From positions 1 to 64,000 of the forward strand of contig JBKPND010000044.1 of NCBI GenBank assembly GCA_046732465.1: 64,000 bases of DNA. The letters run 5' to 3'. Within the stretch, counting starts at the first letter, position 1; the number at the start of each line of letters is the position of its first letter. The DNA is from DASUPK01 sp046732465. GTDB taxonomy: Bacteria > Actinomycetota > Thermoleophilia > Solirubrobacterales > 70-9. The notes beneath the pieces were generated by a model. The model saw nothing but the letters and a program-made list of their open reading frames with translations, was not told where the DNA came from and did no database searches. Below, piece after piece: positions 16,377 through 25,205 of the stretch. The position numbers and the translations under genes were made by a program.

Positions 16377-17338
16377 GGGTCGCCGTTCTCGGCGGCGGGA
16401 TCTCGAGCGAGCACGAGGTCTCGCTGCGCTCGGCCGCCTCGGTCGCCGCCGGCCTGCGCGATGCCGGCCATGACACGGTCGAGATCACGATCGGCCGCGA
16501 CGGCCGCTGGGTCGCCGACGGCGAGCGGGTCAGCTTCACGCCGGGCGGCGGCGTGCTCGGCTGCGACGCGGTCTTTCCGGTCCTGCACGGCCCCGGGGGA
16601 GAGGACGGCAGCGTCCAGGGCCTGCTCGAGGTGCTCGACGTCCCCTACGCGGGCTCCGACGTCGAGTCTTCGGCGATCTGCATGGACAAGCTCGTCTTCA
16701 AGGATCTGCTGGCTCGCCGCGGAGTGCCGCAGGTCGACTACTGCCGCGCCGGGGAGGACGGCTGGCGCGAGACCGTCGCCGGCTTCGGACAGCCGGTCTG
16801 GGTGAAGCCGGCGCGGCTTGGCTCCAGCGTCGGGATCGCGCCGGCGTCCGGAAGCGAGGAGCTCGACCGGGCGGTTGAGGAGGCGCGCCGCCACGACCCG
16901 CGCGTGATCGTCGAGGCGCCCGCGCCCGGCAAGGAGGTCGAGTGCTCGCTGCTCGGCAACGAGAAACCGGTCGCGTCGCCGCCCGGCGAGATCGTCACCA
17001 AGGCGTCCGACTGGTACGACTACGAGGCCAAGTACGCGGAGGGGGGCATGGAGCTGCTCGTGCCCGCCGGGATTTCAGAGGGCGCCGCCGAGCGGGTCCG
17101 CGAGCTGGCCCGACTGGTGTTCACCCTCTGCGGCTGCAGCGGTCTGGCCCGCTGCGACTTCTTCGTGGACGGCGAGGAGGTGCTCGTCAACGAGCTCAAC
17201 ACGATCCCCGGGTTCACCGAGACGAGCGTGTACGGCAAGCTCTTCGAGGCCGACGGCATCTCCTACCCCGAGCTCTGCGACCGGCTGGTCAGGCTCGCGA
17301 TCGAGCGCTACGAGAAGGCCAAGGACTACGAGTTCTAG
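16373..17338 (+). CDS. ddl: D-alanine--D-alanine ligase
   Basis: An ATP-grasp ligase of 321 residues making the D-Ala-D-Ala dipeptide of peptidoglycan precursors. It has the N-terminal GGGISSEHEVSLRSA motif, HGPGGEDGSVQG, the central ATP-grasp loop KPARLGSSVGI, and the metal-binding end ARCDFFVDGEEVLVNELNTIPGFT. The frame extends far upstream, but homology begins at the ATG at 16373, which overlaps the pknB stop (ATGA). It therefore belongs to the kinase operon; in Mycobacterium ddl lies elsewhere. Its TAG stop is shared, as CTAG, with the convergent kinase gene. Confidence 0.94.
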   Translation: MRVAVLGGGISSEHEVSLRSAASVAAGLRDAGHDTVEITIGRDGRWVADGERVSFTPGGGVLGCDAVFPVLHGPGGEDGSVQGLLEVLDVPYAGSDVESSAICMDKLVFKDLLARRGVPQVDYCRAGEDGWRETVAGFGQPVWVKPARLGSSVGIAPASGSEELDRAVEEARRHDPRVIVEAPAPGKEVECSLLGNEKPVASPPGEIVTKASDWYDYEAKYAEGGMELLVPAGISEGAAERVRELARLVFTLCGCSGLARCDFFVDGEEVLVNELNTIPGFTETSVYGKLFEADGISYPELCDRLVRLAIERYEKAKDYEF

Positions 17339-18831
17339 CTGGCCTTGAACAGCTGTACGTCGGAAATCTCCATCTGGTAGCGGTCGGGATCGTCCTGCGC
17401 GGACGGGGCCTTCGTGATCCAGATGAGGAACGACTGGGCCGGCTTGCCGGGCAGCGTCACCGTCTCGCTGTCGCCCCCGTCGCGGATGGTCGCCACCGGT
17501 CGGCCCCAGCCCGACAATCCGCTCGCCGGTGACCCGTTGATCTCGTAGATCTGCGCGTCATACCCCGGCGTCAGGGCCCGGATGGTCATCGACTTCGCCG
17601 GGACCGCGCTGCCCGCATCGATCGCGAGGCCGACGCCGTCCTTGAGCCCGCCGAAGTCGGGGGTGTCGTAGTGCTCGCTCGACCAGGCGGTCCCCGTCGG
17701 ATTGCCATCGACCGCCTGCTCCTGCGTCCCGGTCTCCTGCCCGTCCCCCTCCGGGTCGAACTCGCTGGCGGCGTCGACCGAGAGCCGCACCTCCGAGGTC
17801 GAGCTACCGCTCGGGCTCTCATCGCCGCCGAAGTCCAGCCTGCTGGCGAAGATCACCGCCGCGGCGGCGAGGGCGAGCACGACGATCGCCACGGCGATTC
17901 CCGGTCCCGAGATCCGGCGGCGGCGGCCGAGGCGCCGCTGGTGGGAGGGCACCGAGCTCAGCACGCTGGTTGCCTCGCCGCTGGTCCCGCCGCGCCGCGC
18001 CGCCTCAACCTCGAGGGTCTGCTCGAGGTCGCGGACCATCTCGGCGACCGTGCCGTAGCGATCCCGGGGGTCCTTCGTGGTCGCCCGATCGACGACCGAG
18101 GCCACAGCGGCCGAGACCTCCGGGCGCTTCGCCTGCACGTCGGGCATCGGCTCGTTGACGTGCTTCATCGCGACGCCGACCTGGGTCTCGGCGCGGAAGG
18201 GCACGTCGCCGGTGAGCATCTCGTAGAGCACGACGCCGAGCGAGTAGACGTCGGAGCGCTCGTCGACGTCCTCGCCCATGGCCTGCTCCGGCGAGACGTA
18301 GTCCGTGGTGCCGAGGACGCGGCCGGTCGCGGTCATCCCCTGTTGTTCCAGCGATCGCGCGATCCCGAAGTCGGTGACCTTGGCGCGGCCGTCAGGATCG
18401 ATGAGGACGTTCTGGGGCTTCACGTCGCGGTGGACGAGCTTGCGCGCGTGGGCGGCCGTCAGCCCGCGGCCGATCTCGATCGCGTAGGCGACCGCCTCGT
18501 CAACCGGCAGACGCCCCTCCTCCTGGAGGCGACGCTTCAGCGTCCGCCCCTCGATGTACTCGAAGACGATGTAGGGGCGGCCGTCGTCCTCCCCGGCGTC
18601 GATCACCCCGACCAGGTTGGGATGCGAGAGCCGCGCCGCCGCCCTCGCCTCGCGGCGAAAGCGCTCGAGCTGGTCCGCCTCCTCGGAGATCTCCCGATGG
18701 AGCAGCTTGACCGCGACCGGACGGTCGAGCACCTGGTCCGTCGCGAGATACACGGTGGACATCCCGCCCGAGCCCAGCTTCGACTCGAGCCGGTAGCGGC
18801 CCGAGAGGACGGTTGAGCTCAAGCGTTCCAA
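17335..18831 (-). CDS. Ser/Thr kinase with extracellular discoidin-like domain
   Basis: A 498-residue kinase. The kinase domain (about residues 10-270) has GSGGMS, VAVKLL, HRDVKPQNVLID and DFGIAR. One transmembrane helix lies near 303-327. The outer C-terminal part, about 165 residues, is beta-rich with WSSEHYDTPDFGGLKDGVGL and a terminal YQMEISDVQLF. That pattern resembles the galactose-binding/discoidin-like domain at the end of MviN-type pseudokinases and some actinobacterial kinases, so it may bind wall sugar; this is an inference. The start is uncertain: TTG at 18831 or 18822 precedes the fold directly, and the frame is open to 18966 into the divergent gene. The stop is shared with ddl. 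Confidence 0.85.
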   Translation of the reverse strand: MERLSSTVLSGRYRLESKLGSGGMSTVYLATDQVLDRPVAVKLLHREISEEADQLERFRREARAAARLSHPNLVGVIDAGEDDGRPYIVFEYIEGRTLKRRLQEEGRLPVDEAVAYAIEIGRGLTAAHARKLVHRDVKPQNVLIDPDGRAKVTDFGIARSLEQQGMTATGRVLGTTDYVSPEQAMGEDVDERSDVYSLGVVLYEMLTGDVPFRAETQVGVAMKHVNEPMPDVQAKRPEVSAAVASVVDRATTKDPRDRYGTVAEMVRDLEQTLEVEAARRGGTSGEATSVLSSVPSHQRRLGRRRRISGPGIAVAIVVLALAAAAVIFASRLDFGGDESPSGSSTSEVRLSVDAASEFDPEGDGQETGTQEQAVDGNPTGTAWSSEHYDTPDFGGLKDGVGLAIDAGSAVPAKSMTIRALTPGYDAQIYEINGSPASGLSGWGRPVATIRDGGDSETVTLPGKPAQSFLIWITKAPSAQDDPDRYQMEISDVQLFKAS

Positions 18832-18926
18832 CGGATCAGCCTTTGCATGGCGGTGTATTTTCGCCTCAGGGTGCTCTCGCCGCTGCCAGCCAACGCCCGG
18901 ACGAACCGGCAGCTGCACCGGGACGA

Positions 18927-19778
18927 ATGATGACTGTCCAGGTCCGCTTCTACACCGATCCCGCATGTCCCTGGTCCTGGGCCGGTGAGCCCGCGATCAG
19001 GCGGCTGATGTGGGAGTTCGAGGGGGAGCTCGAATTCGTCTGGGTGATGGGTGGGCTGACTCGAAGCTACGAGGGGGCGGACCTGCTTCAGGTCGTCTCG
19101 CAGTGGATGGTTGATGCGGCCGCGGGCGAGATGCCGAACGACCCGAGGATCTGGACGGAGAACCCGCTCGAATCGACGTATCCCGCCTGCCGGGCGGTGA
19201 AGGCGGCCGAGGAGCAGGGCTGGGAGGCGGCCTATCGCTACCTGCGCCGTCTGCGCGAGGGGATCATGTTCGAGCGGCGGAAGCTCGACAACGCCGAGGT
19301 GCTCAAGGAGGACGCGGGCCCGGCCGGCCTCGATCGCAAGCGCTTCGAGATCGACCTCTACTCCGAGGCGATCACCGAGGCTTTCGCCGCCGATCTGGAC
19401 GAGGTGCGAAGCCCTCCGCAGGGGGCGCGCGATGCCGGCGCCATCCATCGCAGCAGCAAGGGGAGGGAGAGGATCAGCTTTCCGTCGGCCCTCTTCGTCG
19501 GCCAGGACGGAAGCCGCCACGGGGCGTGGGGCAATGACTCAGTGGACGTGGAGAAGCTGCGGCGGGCAGCACTCGCCGCCGGCGCGAGCCGGGTGAACGA
19601 GGGGGCTCTGGAGCCGCTCGAGGCGATCGGGCGCTTCGGCCGGTGCGCGACCCGTGAGCTGGAGATCCTCGCCGACCGTCCTCGGCCGGTGATCGAGCAG
19701 GAGCTCTGGGGCCTCGCGAAGGACTGGAGGCTCAAGCCCGTGCCGGCGCTGACCGGGACGGTCTGGGAGCCGGCCTAG
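18927..19778 (+). CDS. DsbA-family thioredoxin-like protein with CPWS site
   Basis: A 283-residue protein of the DsbA/FrnE thioredoxin-fold group: FYTDPACPWSW begins the first strand and active-site turn, followed by a helical insertion and ISFPSALFVGQDG, the cis-proline region. The usual CxxC is C14-P-W-S17, so the second cysteine is replaced by serine and a dithiol oxidase role is unlikely. A monothiol or glutathione-linked role, or a proteolysis adaptor role as in the related YjbH proteins, is possible. There is no signal peptide, so it is cytoplasmic. The frame is open from 18813; the ATG-ATG pair at 18927/18930 fits the start of the fold. It is convergent with purM and shares CTAG. Confidence 0.75.
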   Translation: MMTVQVRFYTDPACPWSWAGEPAIRRLMWEFEGELEFVWVMGGLTRSYEGADLLQVVSQWMVDAAAGEMPNDPRIWTENPLESTYPACRAVKAAEEQGWEAAYRYLRRLREGIMFERRKLDNAEVLKEDAGPAGLDRKRFEIDLYSEAITEAFAADLDEVRSPPQGARDAGAIHRSSKGRERISFPSALFVGQDGSRHGAWGNDSVDVEKLRRAALAAGASRVNEGALEPLEAIGRFGRCATRELEILADRPRPVIEQELWGLAKDWRLKPVPALTGTVWEPA

Positions 19779-20773
19779 GTCCTGACGACCCTTCCCGCGC
19801 CTCCCGTGGCCCGCCCGATTGGCCTGGCGTCCGGGTAGTGGGAGCGCAGCAGCTCGACGGTGGCATCCTCAGCGTCTGCCGCGACGACCACGCAGAACCC
19901 GCAGCCCATGTTGAAGACCTCGTGCATCTCCTCGTCGCTCACGCCGGCGCGCTCCTGGATCAGGTTGAAGACCTGAGGGACCGGCAGGGGGTCGTCGATC
20001 TCGTAGCCCACCTCGGCCTCGAGCCGGAGCAGGTTGCCGAGGCCGCCCGAGGTGATGTGGGCGAGGCCGCGGACGTCGACCTCGGAGCGGAGCAGCTCGA
20101 CGATCGGCCTGACGTAGATCTCCGTCGGCTCGAGCAGGATCTCGCCGAGCGGCCGCCCGAGCCGGTCGTCGTCCAGGGGAATCTCCTCGAGGGCCGAGCG
20201 GGCAAGCGTGTAGCCGTTCGAGTGGAGCCCCGAGGAGGGCAGACCGATCACGGGGTCGCCCGGCTCGATCGCGGCGCCGGTGACCAGCGAGTCGAGCGCG
20301 ACGGTCCCGAAGCAGGCCCCCGCGAGATCGAGGCCGTTGACGATCTCCCCGAGCTGGGCGAGCTCGCCGCCGACGATCTCGATTCCGGCGAGCTCGGCGC
20401 CGCGCGCCAGCCCCGTCCCGATGGCGCCGGCGATCTCCGGATCGGCGCGGTCGACGGCCAGATAGTCGACCATCGCCAGCGGCTCGGCCCCGACGCAGAC
20501 GACGTCGTTGACGTTCATCGCGACGCAGTCGATGCCGACCGTGTCCCAGCGCCCCAGCTGTTCCGCGAGCAGCAGCTTCGTCCCGACGCCGTCCGTGCTC
20601 AGGGCGATGCCCGTCCGCTCGTCGAGGCGGATGACGTTCGCGTAGTGGCCACTGGCGAGGACCTGGCGGCTCTCGGAGGGTGCCGCTGCCGCCAGGGCGG
20701 AGACGAGGGACGCGACGGCGGCATCGGCATCTCCCTGGCTGACGCCGGCTCGCGCGTACGCGTCCTCGGTCAC
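19775..20773 (-). CDS. purM: phosphoribosylformylglycinamidine cyclo-ligase
   Basis: AIR synthetase, fifth step of purine synthesis (FGAM plus ATP to AIR). It is 332 aa with the family blocks DGVGTKLLLAEQLGRWDTVGIDCVAM, NVNDVVCVGAEPLAMVDYLA, GLHSNGYTLAR and the HITSGGLGNLLRL variant of the C-terminal glycine motif. A GTG start overlaps the stop codon of the upstream uppP gene (GTGA), so purM lies at the end of a dedA-uppP-purM transcript. Other purine genes are not in the window. Confidence 0.95.
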   Translation of the reverse strand: MTEDAYARAGVSQGDADAAVASLVSALAAAAPSESRQVLASGHYANVIRLDERTGIALSTDGVGTKLLLAEQLGRWDTVGIDCVAMNVNDVVCVGAEPLAMVDYLAVDRADPEIAGAIGTGLARGAELAGIEIVGGELAQLGEIVNGLDLAGACFGTVALDSLVTGAAIEPGDPVIGLPSSGLHSNGYTLARSALEEIPLDDDRLGRPLGEILLEPTEIYVRPIVELLRSEVDVRGLAHITSGGLGNLLRLEAEVGYEIDDPLPVPQVFNLIQERAGVSDEEMHEVFNMGCGFCVVVAADAEDATVELLRSHYPDARPIGRATGGAGRVVRT

Positions 20774-21714
20774 GGCGTTTCCCGCGAGGGGGACTCCGGT
20801 GCGGTCCCCGACCCCGAGGTGGGGGCCCAGGTGGGCGCCCCGTTCCCCGAGGCGACGGGCCGGCCGTCGCCCGAGATGACGCTCTCCGGCCGGCCGAAGC
20901 CACGGAGATCGGCGCGACGCCTGCGTGAGCGCTGCCAGAGCCTTCCGAGAACCAGGCCGGCCAGCCCGGCGCGATAGGCGGCGTAGGGCCAGAGCGCGCT
21001 GTCCCGCTCGACGACCCGGATCAGGGCCTGCGAGGCGAGCGTCGAGGCGAATGAGGCCCCCGTGCCCGCGGCGAATGCCGTGCGCTGGCCCCGCGGCAAC
21101 CCACGTCGCCGCACCCGCGCGCCCTTCAGCACCGCGGCGCCGACGATCACGGGGAGGGCGACGGTCCGGGAGAGCATGTTGGCGTGCTGCCGGCTGAAGC
21201 CGCGCCAGCGGGCGACGCTGAGCGTGGCGCCGTTGCGCGAGATGCCGGGCGCTAGCGCGGCCGCCTGCGCGAAGCCGAGCGCGAGCCCGTCGGCGGGGGT
21301 GGCCTTACCGCGGTCGCGGGTCTGAGGCGTGCGATCGGCCGCGACCATGGCGCCCGCGCCGGCCAGCAGCCCGGCGGCCGTCGGGACGGGACCGCCCAGG
21401 TGACGCTCGATGATGCGCTCGAAGAGAACGCCGAAGACGGCCGCCGGCAGGAAGGAGAGGCCGAGCACCGCGGCCTTCCGCCGGTCGAAAGAGCGGAGCT
21501 CATCCGCGATCACCTGCCGCTGGCCGACGAGCAGCGCCGCCGCGGCGCCTGCGTGCAGCGCGACGCCGAAGGTCTTCTCCAGCTCCGCGTCGCCGTCCTC
21601 GCGCGTCCAGCCGAGGAACCAGGAGGCCAGCGTGAGGTGCGCGGAGCTCGAGATCGGCAGGAGCTCGGTCGGTCCCTGGACCGCGCCGAGGACGATCGCC
21701 CTCGACGTTCGCAT
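20770..21714 (-). CDS. uppP: undecaprenyl-diphosphatase UppP/BacA family
   Basis: A membrane phosphatase that recycles undecaprenyl pyrophosphate for wall and polysaccharide synthesis. The diagnostic motifs are the N-terminal GAVQGPTELLPISSSAHL and the central PGISRNGATL. It is 314 aa, with a 60-residue Arg/Ser/Gly/Pro-rich cytoplasmic tail beyond the last membrane helix that the family normally lacks. It shares one base with the dedA stop (TGATG) and overlaps purM. Its position just before the polysaccharide block fits carrier recycling. Confidence 0.92.
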   Translation of the reverse strand: MRTSRAIVLGAVQGPTELLPISSSAHLTLASWFLGWTREDGDAELEKTFGVALHAGAAAALLVGQRQVIADELRSFDRRKAAVLGLSFLPAAVFGVLFERIIERHLGGPVPTAAGLLAGAGAMVAADRTPQTRDRGKATPADGLALGFAQAAALAPGISRNGATLSVARWRGFSRQHANMLSRTVALPVIVGAAVLKGARVRRRGLPRGQRTAFAAGTGASFASTLASQALIRVVERDSALWPYAAYRAGLAGLVLGRLWQRSRRRRADLRGFGRPESVISGDGRPVASGNGAPTWAPTSGSGTAPESPSRETP

Positions 21715-22367
21715 CAGGACTCAGTCGCGGGCTGCACCCGGCCGCGCCTGCGCTTCCAGAGCGCGTACACGATCAGGGCCGCGATCGCGGCGAGCACCGC
21801 GTAGTCGAGGTAATGCAGCCGATCCTTCCAGTCATCCCACTTGCTCCCCACTTCCCTTCCGAGCAGTCCGAGCGCGAAGACCCAGGGGATGCAGCCCAAG
21901 AGGGTGAGCACGGTGAAGCGCCAGAACGGCATCCTCGCGATCCCGGCCGGTAGCGAGATGAAGGTCCGGATCACCGGCAGCATGCGCGAGAAGAACACCG
22001 TCGCGTCCCCATGCCGGTTGAACCAGTCGTCCGCCCAGTTGAGGTAGCGCTGATTCGTGTGGAAGATGCGATGTCGCTCCACCAGCTCGAGGCGGCCGTA
22101 GTAGCCGATCGCGTAGGCGATCCATGAGCCCACCAGGTTGCCGAGGACACCGGCGGCAACGATCCCGAACAGCGTGAGCGTGCCGTCCTCGACCTTGAAG
22201 CCCGCGAAGAGCATGGTCGCCTCGCTCGGGATCGGGATCAGGGCGCTCTCGAGCGTCATCAGCACGAACACGCCGGCGTAGCCCGCGTCGCCGATCAGGT
22301 TGGTGGCGAAGTCGACCAGCTTGTCGGTCACGGCCGCCGTCACGAAGGGGAGTGCCAGGCCACTCAC
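21714..22367 (-). CDS. DedA-family membrane protein
   Basis: A 217-residue DedA/SNARE-associated-type protein. Signatures are GYAGVFVLMTLESALIPIPSE with the membrane-embedded acidic residue, and FFSRMLPVIRTFISLPAGIARM with the family's conserved arginines. Relatives act as undecaprenyl-phosphate flippases or in proton-motive-force maintenance. The frame continues to an ATG at 22427, but the extra 20 residues are not of family type. The GTG at 22367 has TACCAT nine bases before it, matching the start arrangement seen at many genes here. It heads the dedA-uppP-purM unit. Confidence 0.88.
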   Translation of the reverse strand: MSGLALPFVTAAVTDKLVDFATNLIGDAGYAGVFVLMTLESALIPIPSEATMLFAGFKVEDGTLTLFGIVAAGVLGNLVGSWIAYAIGYYGRLELVERHRIFHTNQRYLNWADDWFNRHGDATVFFSRMLPVIRTFISLPAGIARMPFWRFTVLTLLGCIPWVFALGLLGREVGSKWDDWKDRLHYLDYAVLAAIAALIVYALWKRRRGRVQPATES

Positions 22368-22376
22368 AGGGGCGGC

Positions 22377-22382
22377 ATGGTA
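22377..22382 (-). promoter_or_regulatory. -10 hexamer for dedA (near-leaderless)
   Basis: On the minus strand TACCAT lies 9 nt before the GTG start, with no Shine-Dalgarno between them. A start point about seven bases downstream would give a leaderless or nearly leaderless mRNA. Confidence 0.45.
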
Positions 22383-22435
22383 GGCCCTGCGCCCAGGCAC
22401 GGGCTTCCGCGCCCAAAAGTCCCCCATATGGCCAC

Positions 22436-22441
22436 TAGACT
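22436..22441 (+). promoter_or_regulatory. -10 hexamer for the polysaccharide block (near-leaderless)
   Basis: TAGACT stands 9 nt before the GTG at 22451. With the dedA hexamer on the other strand it makes the 22368-22450 gap a compact divergent promoter region. Confidence 0.45.
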
Positions 22442-22450
22442 CGCTGCGGC

Positions 22451-24346
22451 GTGGACCGGCTCAAGCACCCCGTCTGGCGTCATCGACTGATCCAGATCGC
22501 GGCCGACGCACTCCTCGTCGCCGTGGCGTACTACCTGGCCTTCAGGTTGCGCTTCCTCGATGCCTCGGGCGGGATCCCGGAGCGCTACGACCACATGGTC
22601 GCCAACTCGATCGGCTTCGTGGTCGTCGGCCAGCTGATCGTCTTCTACATCTCCGGGCTCTACGAGAAGTGGTGGCGCTACTTCCGCCTGCCGGACATGA
22701 TCGCCATCCTCCGCGCCTGCGCGATCTCGACCGCGATCCTGGCGATCACCTTTCTGCTGCTGAAGCCGTTCGACGACCAGATCCCGCGGTCGGTCGTGGT
22801 CTCGAACTTCCTGCTCACCGTCTTCCTCATTGGCGGCGCCCGGCTGCTCGCCCGGATGATCCTGGTGGAGCGGCTTGCCCGCCGCGACGTCCGAGGCGCG
22901 CGGCGCGTGCTCGTGATCGGCGCGGGGTCGGGCGGGCAGATGGTCGCCCGCGAGCTGCAGCTCAACCCGAACCTGGGAGCGAAGGCGATCGGCTTCCTCG
23001 ATGACGATCCGCGCAAGCGCGGGATGCGTCTCCACGGCATCAACGTCCTCGGCACGACGGAGGGGGTCGGGGAGATCCTCGACGAGCTCGATCCCGACGA
23101 GGTGATCATCGCCATCCCCTCGGCCCCGGGCGTGCTGCGCGGCCGGGTGGTGACGGCCTGCCGGGAGCGGGACGTCCCCGTGCGCACCCTGCCCACCGTC
23201 TTCGAGCTGCTCCGCGGCGGCGTGCAGCTGACCAGGCAGCTGCGCGAGGTCCAGGTGGAGGACGTCCTCGGGCGCGAGCCGGTGAAGATGGAGCTCGACC
23301 GGGTCGGTGCCTACATGCAGGACAAGGTCGTGCTCGTGACCGGCGCCGGAGGCTCGATCGGCGCGGAGCTGGTCCGCCAGATCGCGCGCGTGCGCCCGCG
23401 GCTGCTGGTCATCCTCGACCACGCCGAGGACAACCTCTTCCGGATCGACCGCGAGATGATCGAGGAGCGTCACTTCACGCGGGTCGAATCGGTTCTCGCC
23501 GACTGCAAGGAGCCCGAGCGGATGCTCGAGGTGATGCAGCGCTTCAAGCCCGAGGTGGTCTTCCACGCCGCGGCCTACAAGCACGTGCCGCTGATGGAGG
23601 CCAATCCTCTGGAGGCGATTCGCAACAACGCGATCGCGACCCGAGTGACGGCCGAGACCGCGGTCGCGTCGGGCTGTGAGCGCTTCGTCTTGGTCTCCAC
23701 CGACAAGGCGGTCAACCCGCGCACCGTGATGGGGGCCTCGAAGGCGATGGCGGAGTGGATCGTCGAGGCGGCGGGCCGAAAGCACCCTCAGACGCGGTTC
23801 GTCACCGTTCGCTTCGGCAACGTCCTCGCCTCGTCGGGGAGCGTGGTGCCGATCTTCCGCAGCCAGATCGAGCGGGGCGGCCCCGTGACCGTGACCGACC
23901 CGGAGATGAGCCGGTACTTCATGACCATCCCGGAGGCGGTTCAGCTGGTGATCCGCTCGGGGGACCTCGGCGGCGCCAGCGGCGAGGTCTTCGTGCTCGA
24001 GATGGGGGAGCCGGTGAAGATCGTCGACCTCGCACACAACATGATCCGGCTGGCCGGCTACGAGCCCGAGGTGGACATCGCGATCGAGTTCGTCGGTGCT
24101 CGACCCGGCGAGAAGCTCCACGAGGACCTCTTCAACACCGACGAGCGCCCCCAACCGACCGCAGCCGATCGAATCGTGCGAGCGGTCCGCCAGGCGCCGC
24201 TCGACCCGGAGTGGGTGAACGGCACCCTGACCCGGCTGGAGTCCCTGGTCAGCTCCGGGGACGAGGCCGACCTCGCCGTTCAGACCGTCCAGCTGGTGAC
24301 TCAGCGCCGCGCCGCCGCGCTGCCCGTTGACGACGTCACGGCGTAG
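22451..24346 (+). CDS. membrane nucleotide-sugar 4,6-dehydratase (WbpM/PglF/CapD type)
   Basis: A 631-residue protein with four N-terminal membrane helices (within residues 12-140), a Rossmann-like domain (VLVIGAGSGGQMVARE, about 155-270) and a C-terminal SDR dehydratase domain with NAD motif GAGGSIGAELVRQI. The catalytic segment reads STDKAVNPRTVMGASK. The usual tyrosine is methionine, which marks the WbpM/PglF branch making UDP-4-keto-6-deoxy-HexNAc without C5 inversion (FlaA1 has Tyr). It probably supplies a deoxy-amino sugar for the repeat unit made by the downstream genes. The GTG start is the first gene of the block. Confidence 0.9.
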   Translation: MDRLKHPVWRHRLIQIAADALLVAVAYYLAFRLRFLDASGGIPERYDHMVANSIGFVVVGQLIVFYISGLYEKWWRYFRLPDMIAILRACAISTAILAITFLLLKPFDDQIPRSVVVSNFLLTVFLIGGARLLARMILVERLARRDVRGARRVLVIGAGSGGQMVARELQLNPNLGAKAIGFLDDDPRKRGMRLHGINVLGTTEGVGEILDELDPDEVIIAIPSAPGVLRGRVVTACRERDVPVRTLPTVFELLRGGVQLTRQLREVQVEDVLGREPVKMELDRVGAYMQDKVVLVTGAGGSIGAELVRQIARVRPRLLVILDHAEDNLFRIDREMIEERHFTRVESVLADCKEPERMLEVMQRFKPEVVFHAAAYKHVPLMEANPLEAIRNNAIATRVTAETAVASGCERFVLVSTDKAVNPRTVMGASKAMAEWIVEAAGRKHPQTRFVTVRFGNVLASSGSVVPIFRSQIERGGPVTVTDPEMSRYFMTIPEAVQLVIRSGDLGGASGEVFVLEMGEPVKIVDLAHNMIRLAGYEPEVDIAIEFVGARPGEKLHEDLFNTDERPQPTAADRIVRAVRQAPLDPEWVNGTLTRLESLVSSGDEADLAVQTVQLVTQRRAAALPVDDVTA

Positions 24347-24356
24347 GCGACGCCCG

Positions 24357-24362
24357 TAACAT
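24357..24362 (+). promoter_or_regulatory. candidate -10 hexamer for the LytR_C gene
   Basis: TAACAT lies 12 nt before the ATG at 24375, in the 28-nt gap after the dehydratase gene. It may give an internal start. Confidence 0.3.
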
Positions 24363-24374
24363 CCCGCGCCCCGG

Positions 24375-25205
24375 ATGAGCAGCCTTCTCAAGGACGTCGG
24401 CGCCGTCGCGGGCCTCGCCTCCTTCCTGGGGCTGGCCCTCGTTGCCCTGCTCTATTTCGCTCAGGCGCGCGACATCCGCCGCCTGCGAGAGAACGCGAGC
24501 TTCCTCGTCGAGGGCGGCTCCGAGGACGGCGAGACGGTCACGCCGGCCGAGCGAACGGCGACCGCCGTGGCAGCCCAGAAGCCCGAGGAGGCGGCAGCCG
24601 CGGCAGCCGCGACGGCCCCGAACGAGGCCGAGGCATTCAGGAGGGCCGAGCTCGCCCGGCAGGCCGCCGAACGGCGAAAGCGCTTCGAGCAGCGCCGCCG
24701 CCGCCCCTCCATCGGCCGCGAGCGTCCCGCCTGGCTCTCCGATTGGAAATCGATCGCCGCGATCGCCCTGATCGGGGTCATCGTGCTCGCGGGCGCCGCC
24801 TACGGCGTCACTCGCATCGTCGGCGGCGGCTCCGAATCGGACACGCTTAGCGGCGGCGGCAAGAACAAGGGACCCTGCCCGCCCGGCCAGACCAGGGTCG
24901 CCGTCCTCAACGGGACGCCGACCCAGGGCCTGGCGGCGGACTTCGCGGCCCCGCTGCAGCAGAAGGGGTACAAGACCACGCCCGTCGGCAACACGGACTC
25001 GCCCTTCACGACCAGCGTGGTGATGTTCGACCCGCAGCAGGGGAAGGAGTGCGCGGGCGTGATCTCGGAGATCGTCGGCATCCCCAAGCAGCAGCCGATG
25101 GACAATGAGGTCCGCGTCGCCGCGGAGGGGGATCCGGTCGCCGTGGTCCTCGGAGACGACAAGGCCGGCTCGACTGGGGCCAGCACGACCAGCTCGGGAA
25201 TCTGA
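24375..25205 (+). CDS. bitopic protein with LytR_C domain
   Basis: A 276-residue protein with a hydrophobic N-terminal segment (about residues 9-28) and a second membrane helix (about 131-149). Between them is an Ala/Glu/Arg-rich, probably coiled-coil stretch. The outer C-terminal part (about 165-260) matches the LytR_C module: TRVAVLNGTPTQGLAADFAAPLQQKGY is its characteristic opening. The LCP catalytic domain that normally precedes LytR_C is absent, so this is not itself a polymer-to-wall ligase. A supporting role in surface-polymer handling is inferred from its place between dehydratase and polymerase genes. Confidence 0.8.
   Translation: MSSLLKDVGAVAGLASFLGLALVALLYFAQARDIRRLRENASFLVEGGSEDGETVTPAERTATAVAAQKPEEAAAAAAATAPNEAEAFRRAELARQAAERRKRFEQRRRRPSIGRERPAWLSDWKSIAAIALIGVIVLAGAAYGVTRIVGGGSESDTLSGGGKNKGPCPPGQTRVAVLNGTPTQGLAADFAAPLQQKGYKTTPVGNTDSPFTTSVVMFDPQQGKECAGVISEIVGIPKQQPMDNEVRVAAEGDPVAVVLGDDKAGSTGASTTSSGI

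Noticed and set aside
22364..24391. 675-codon antisense frame opposite the dehydratase gene
   Set aside because: Long only because of high GC; low-complexity Asp/His/Arg product, and the + strand has a full dehydratase.
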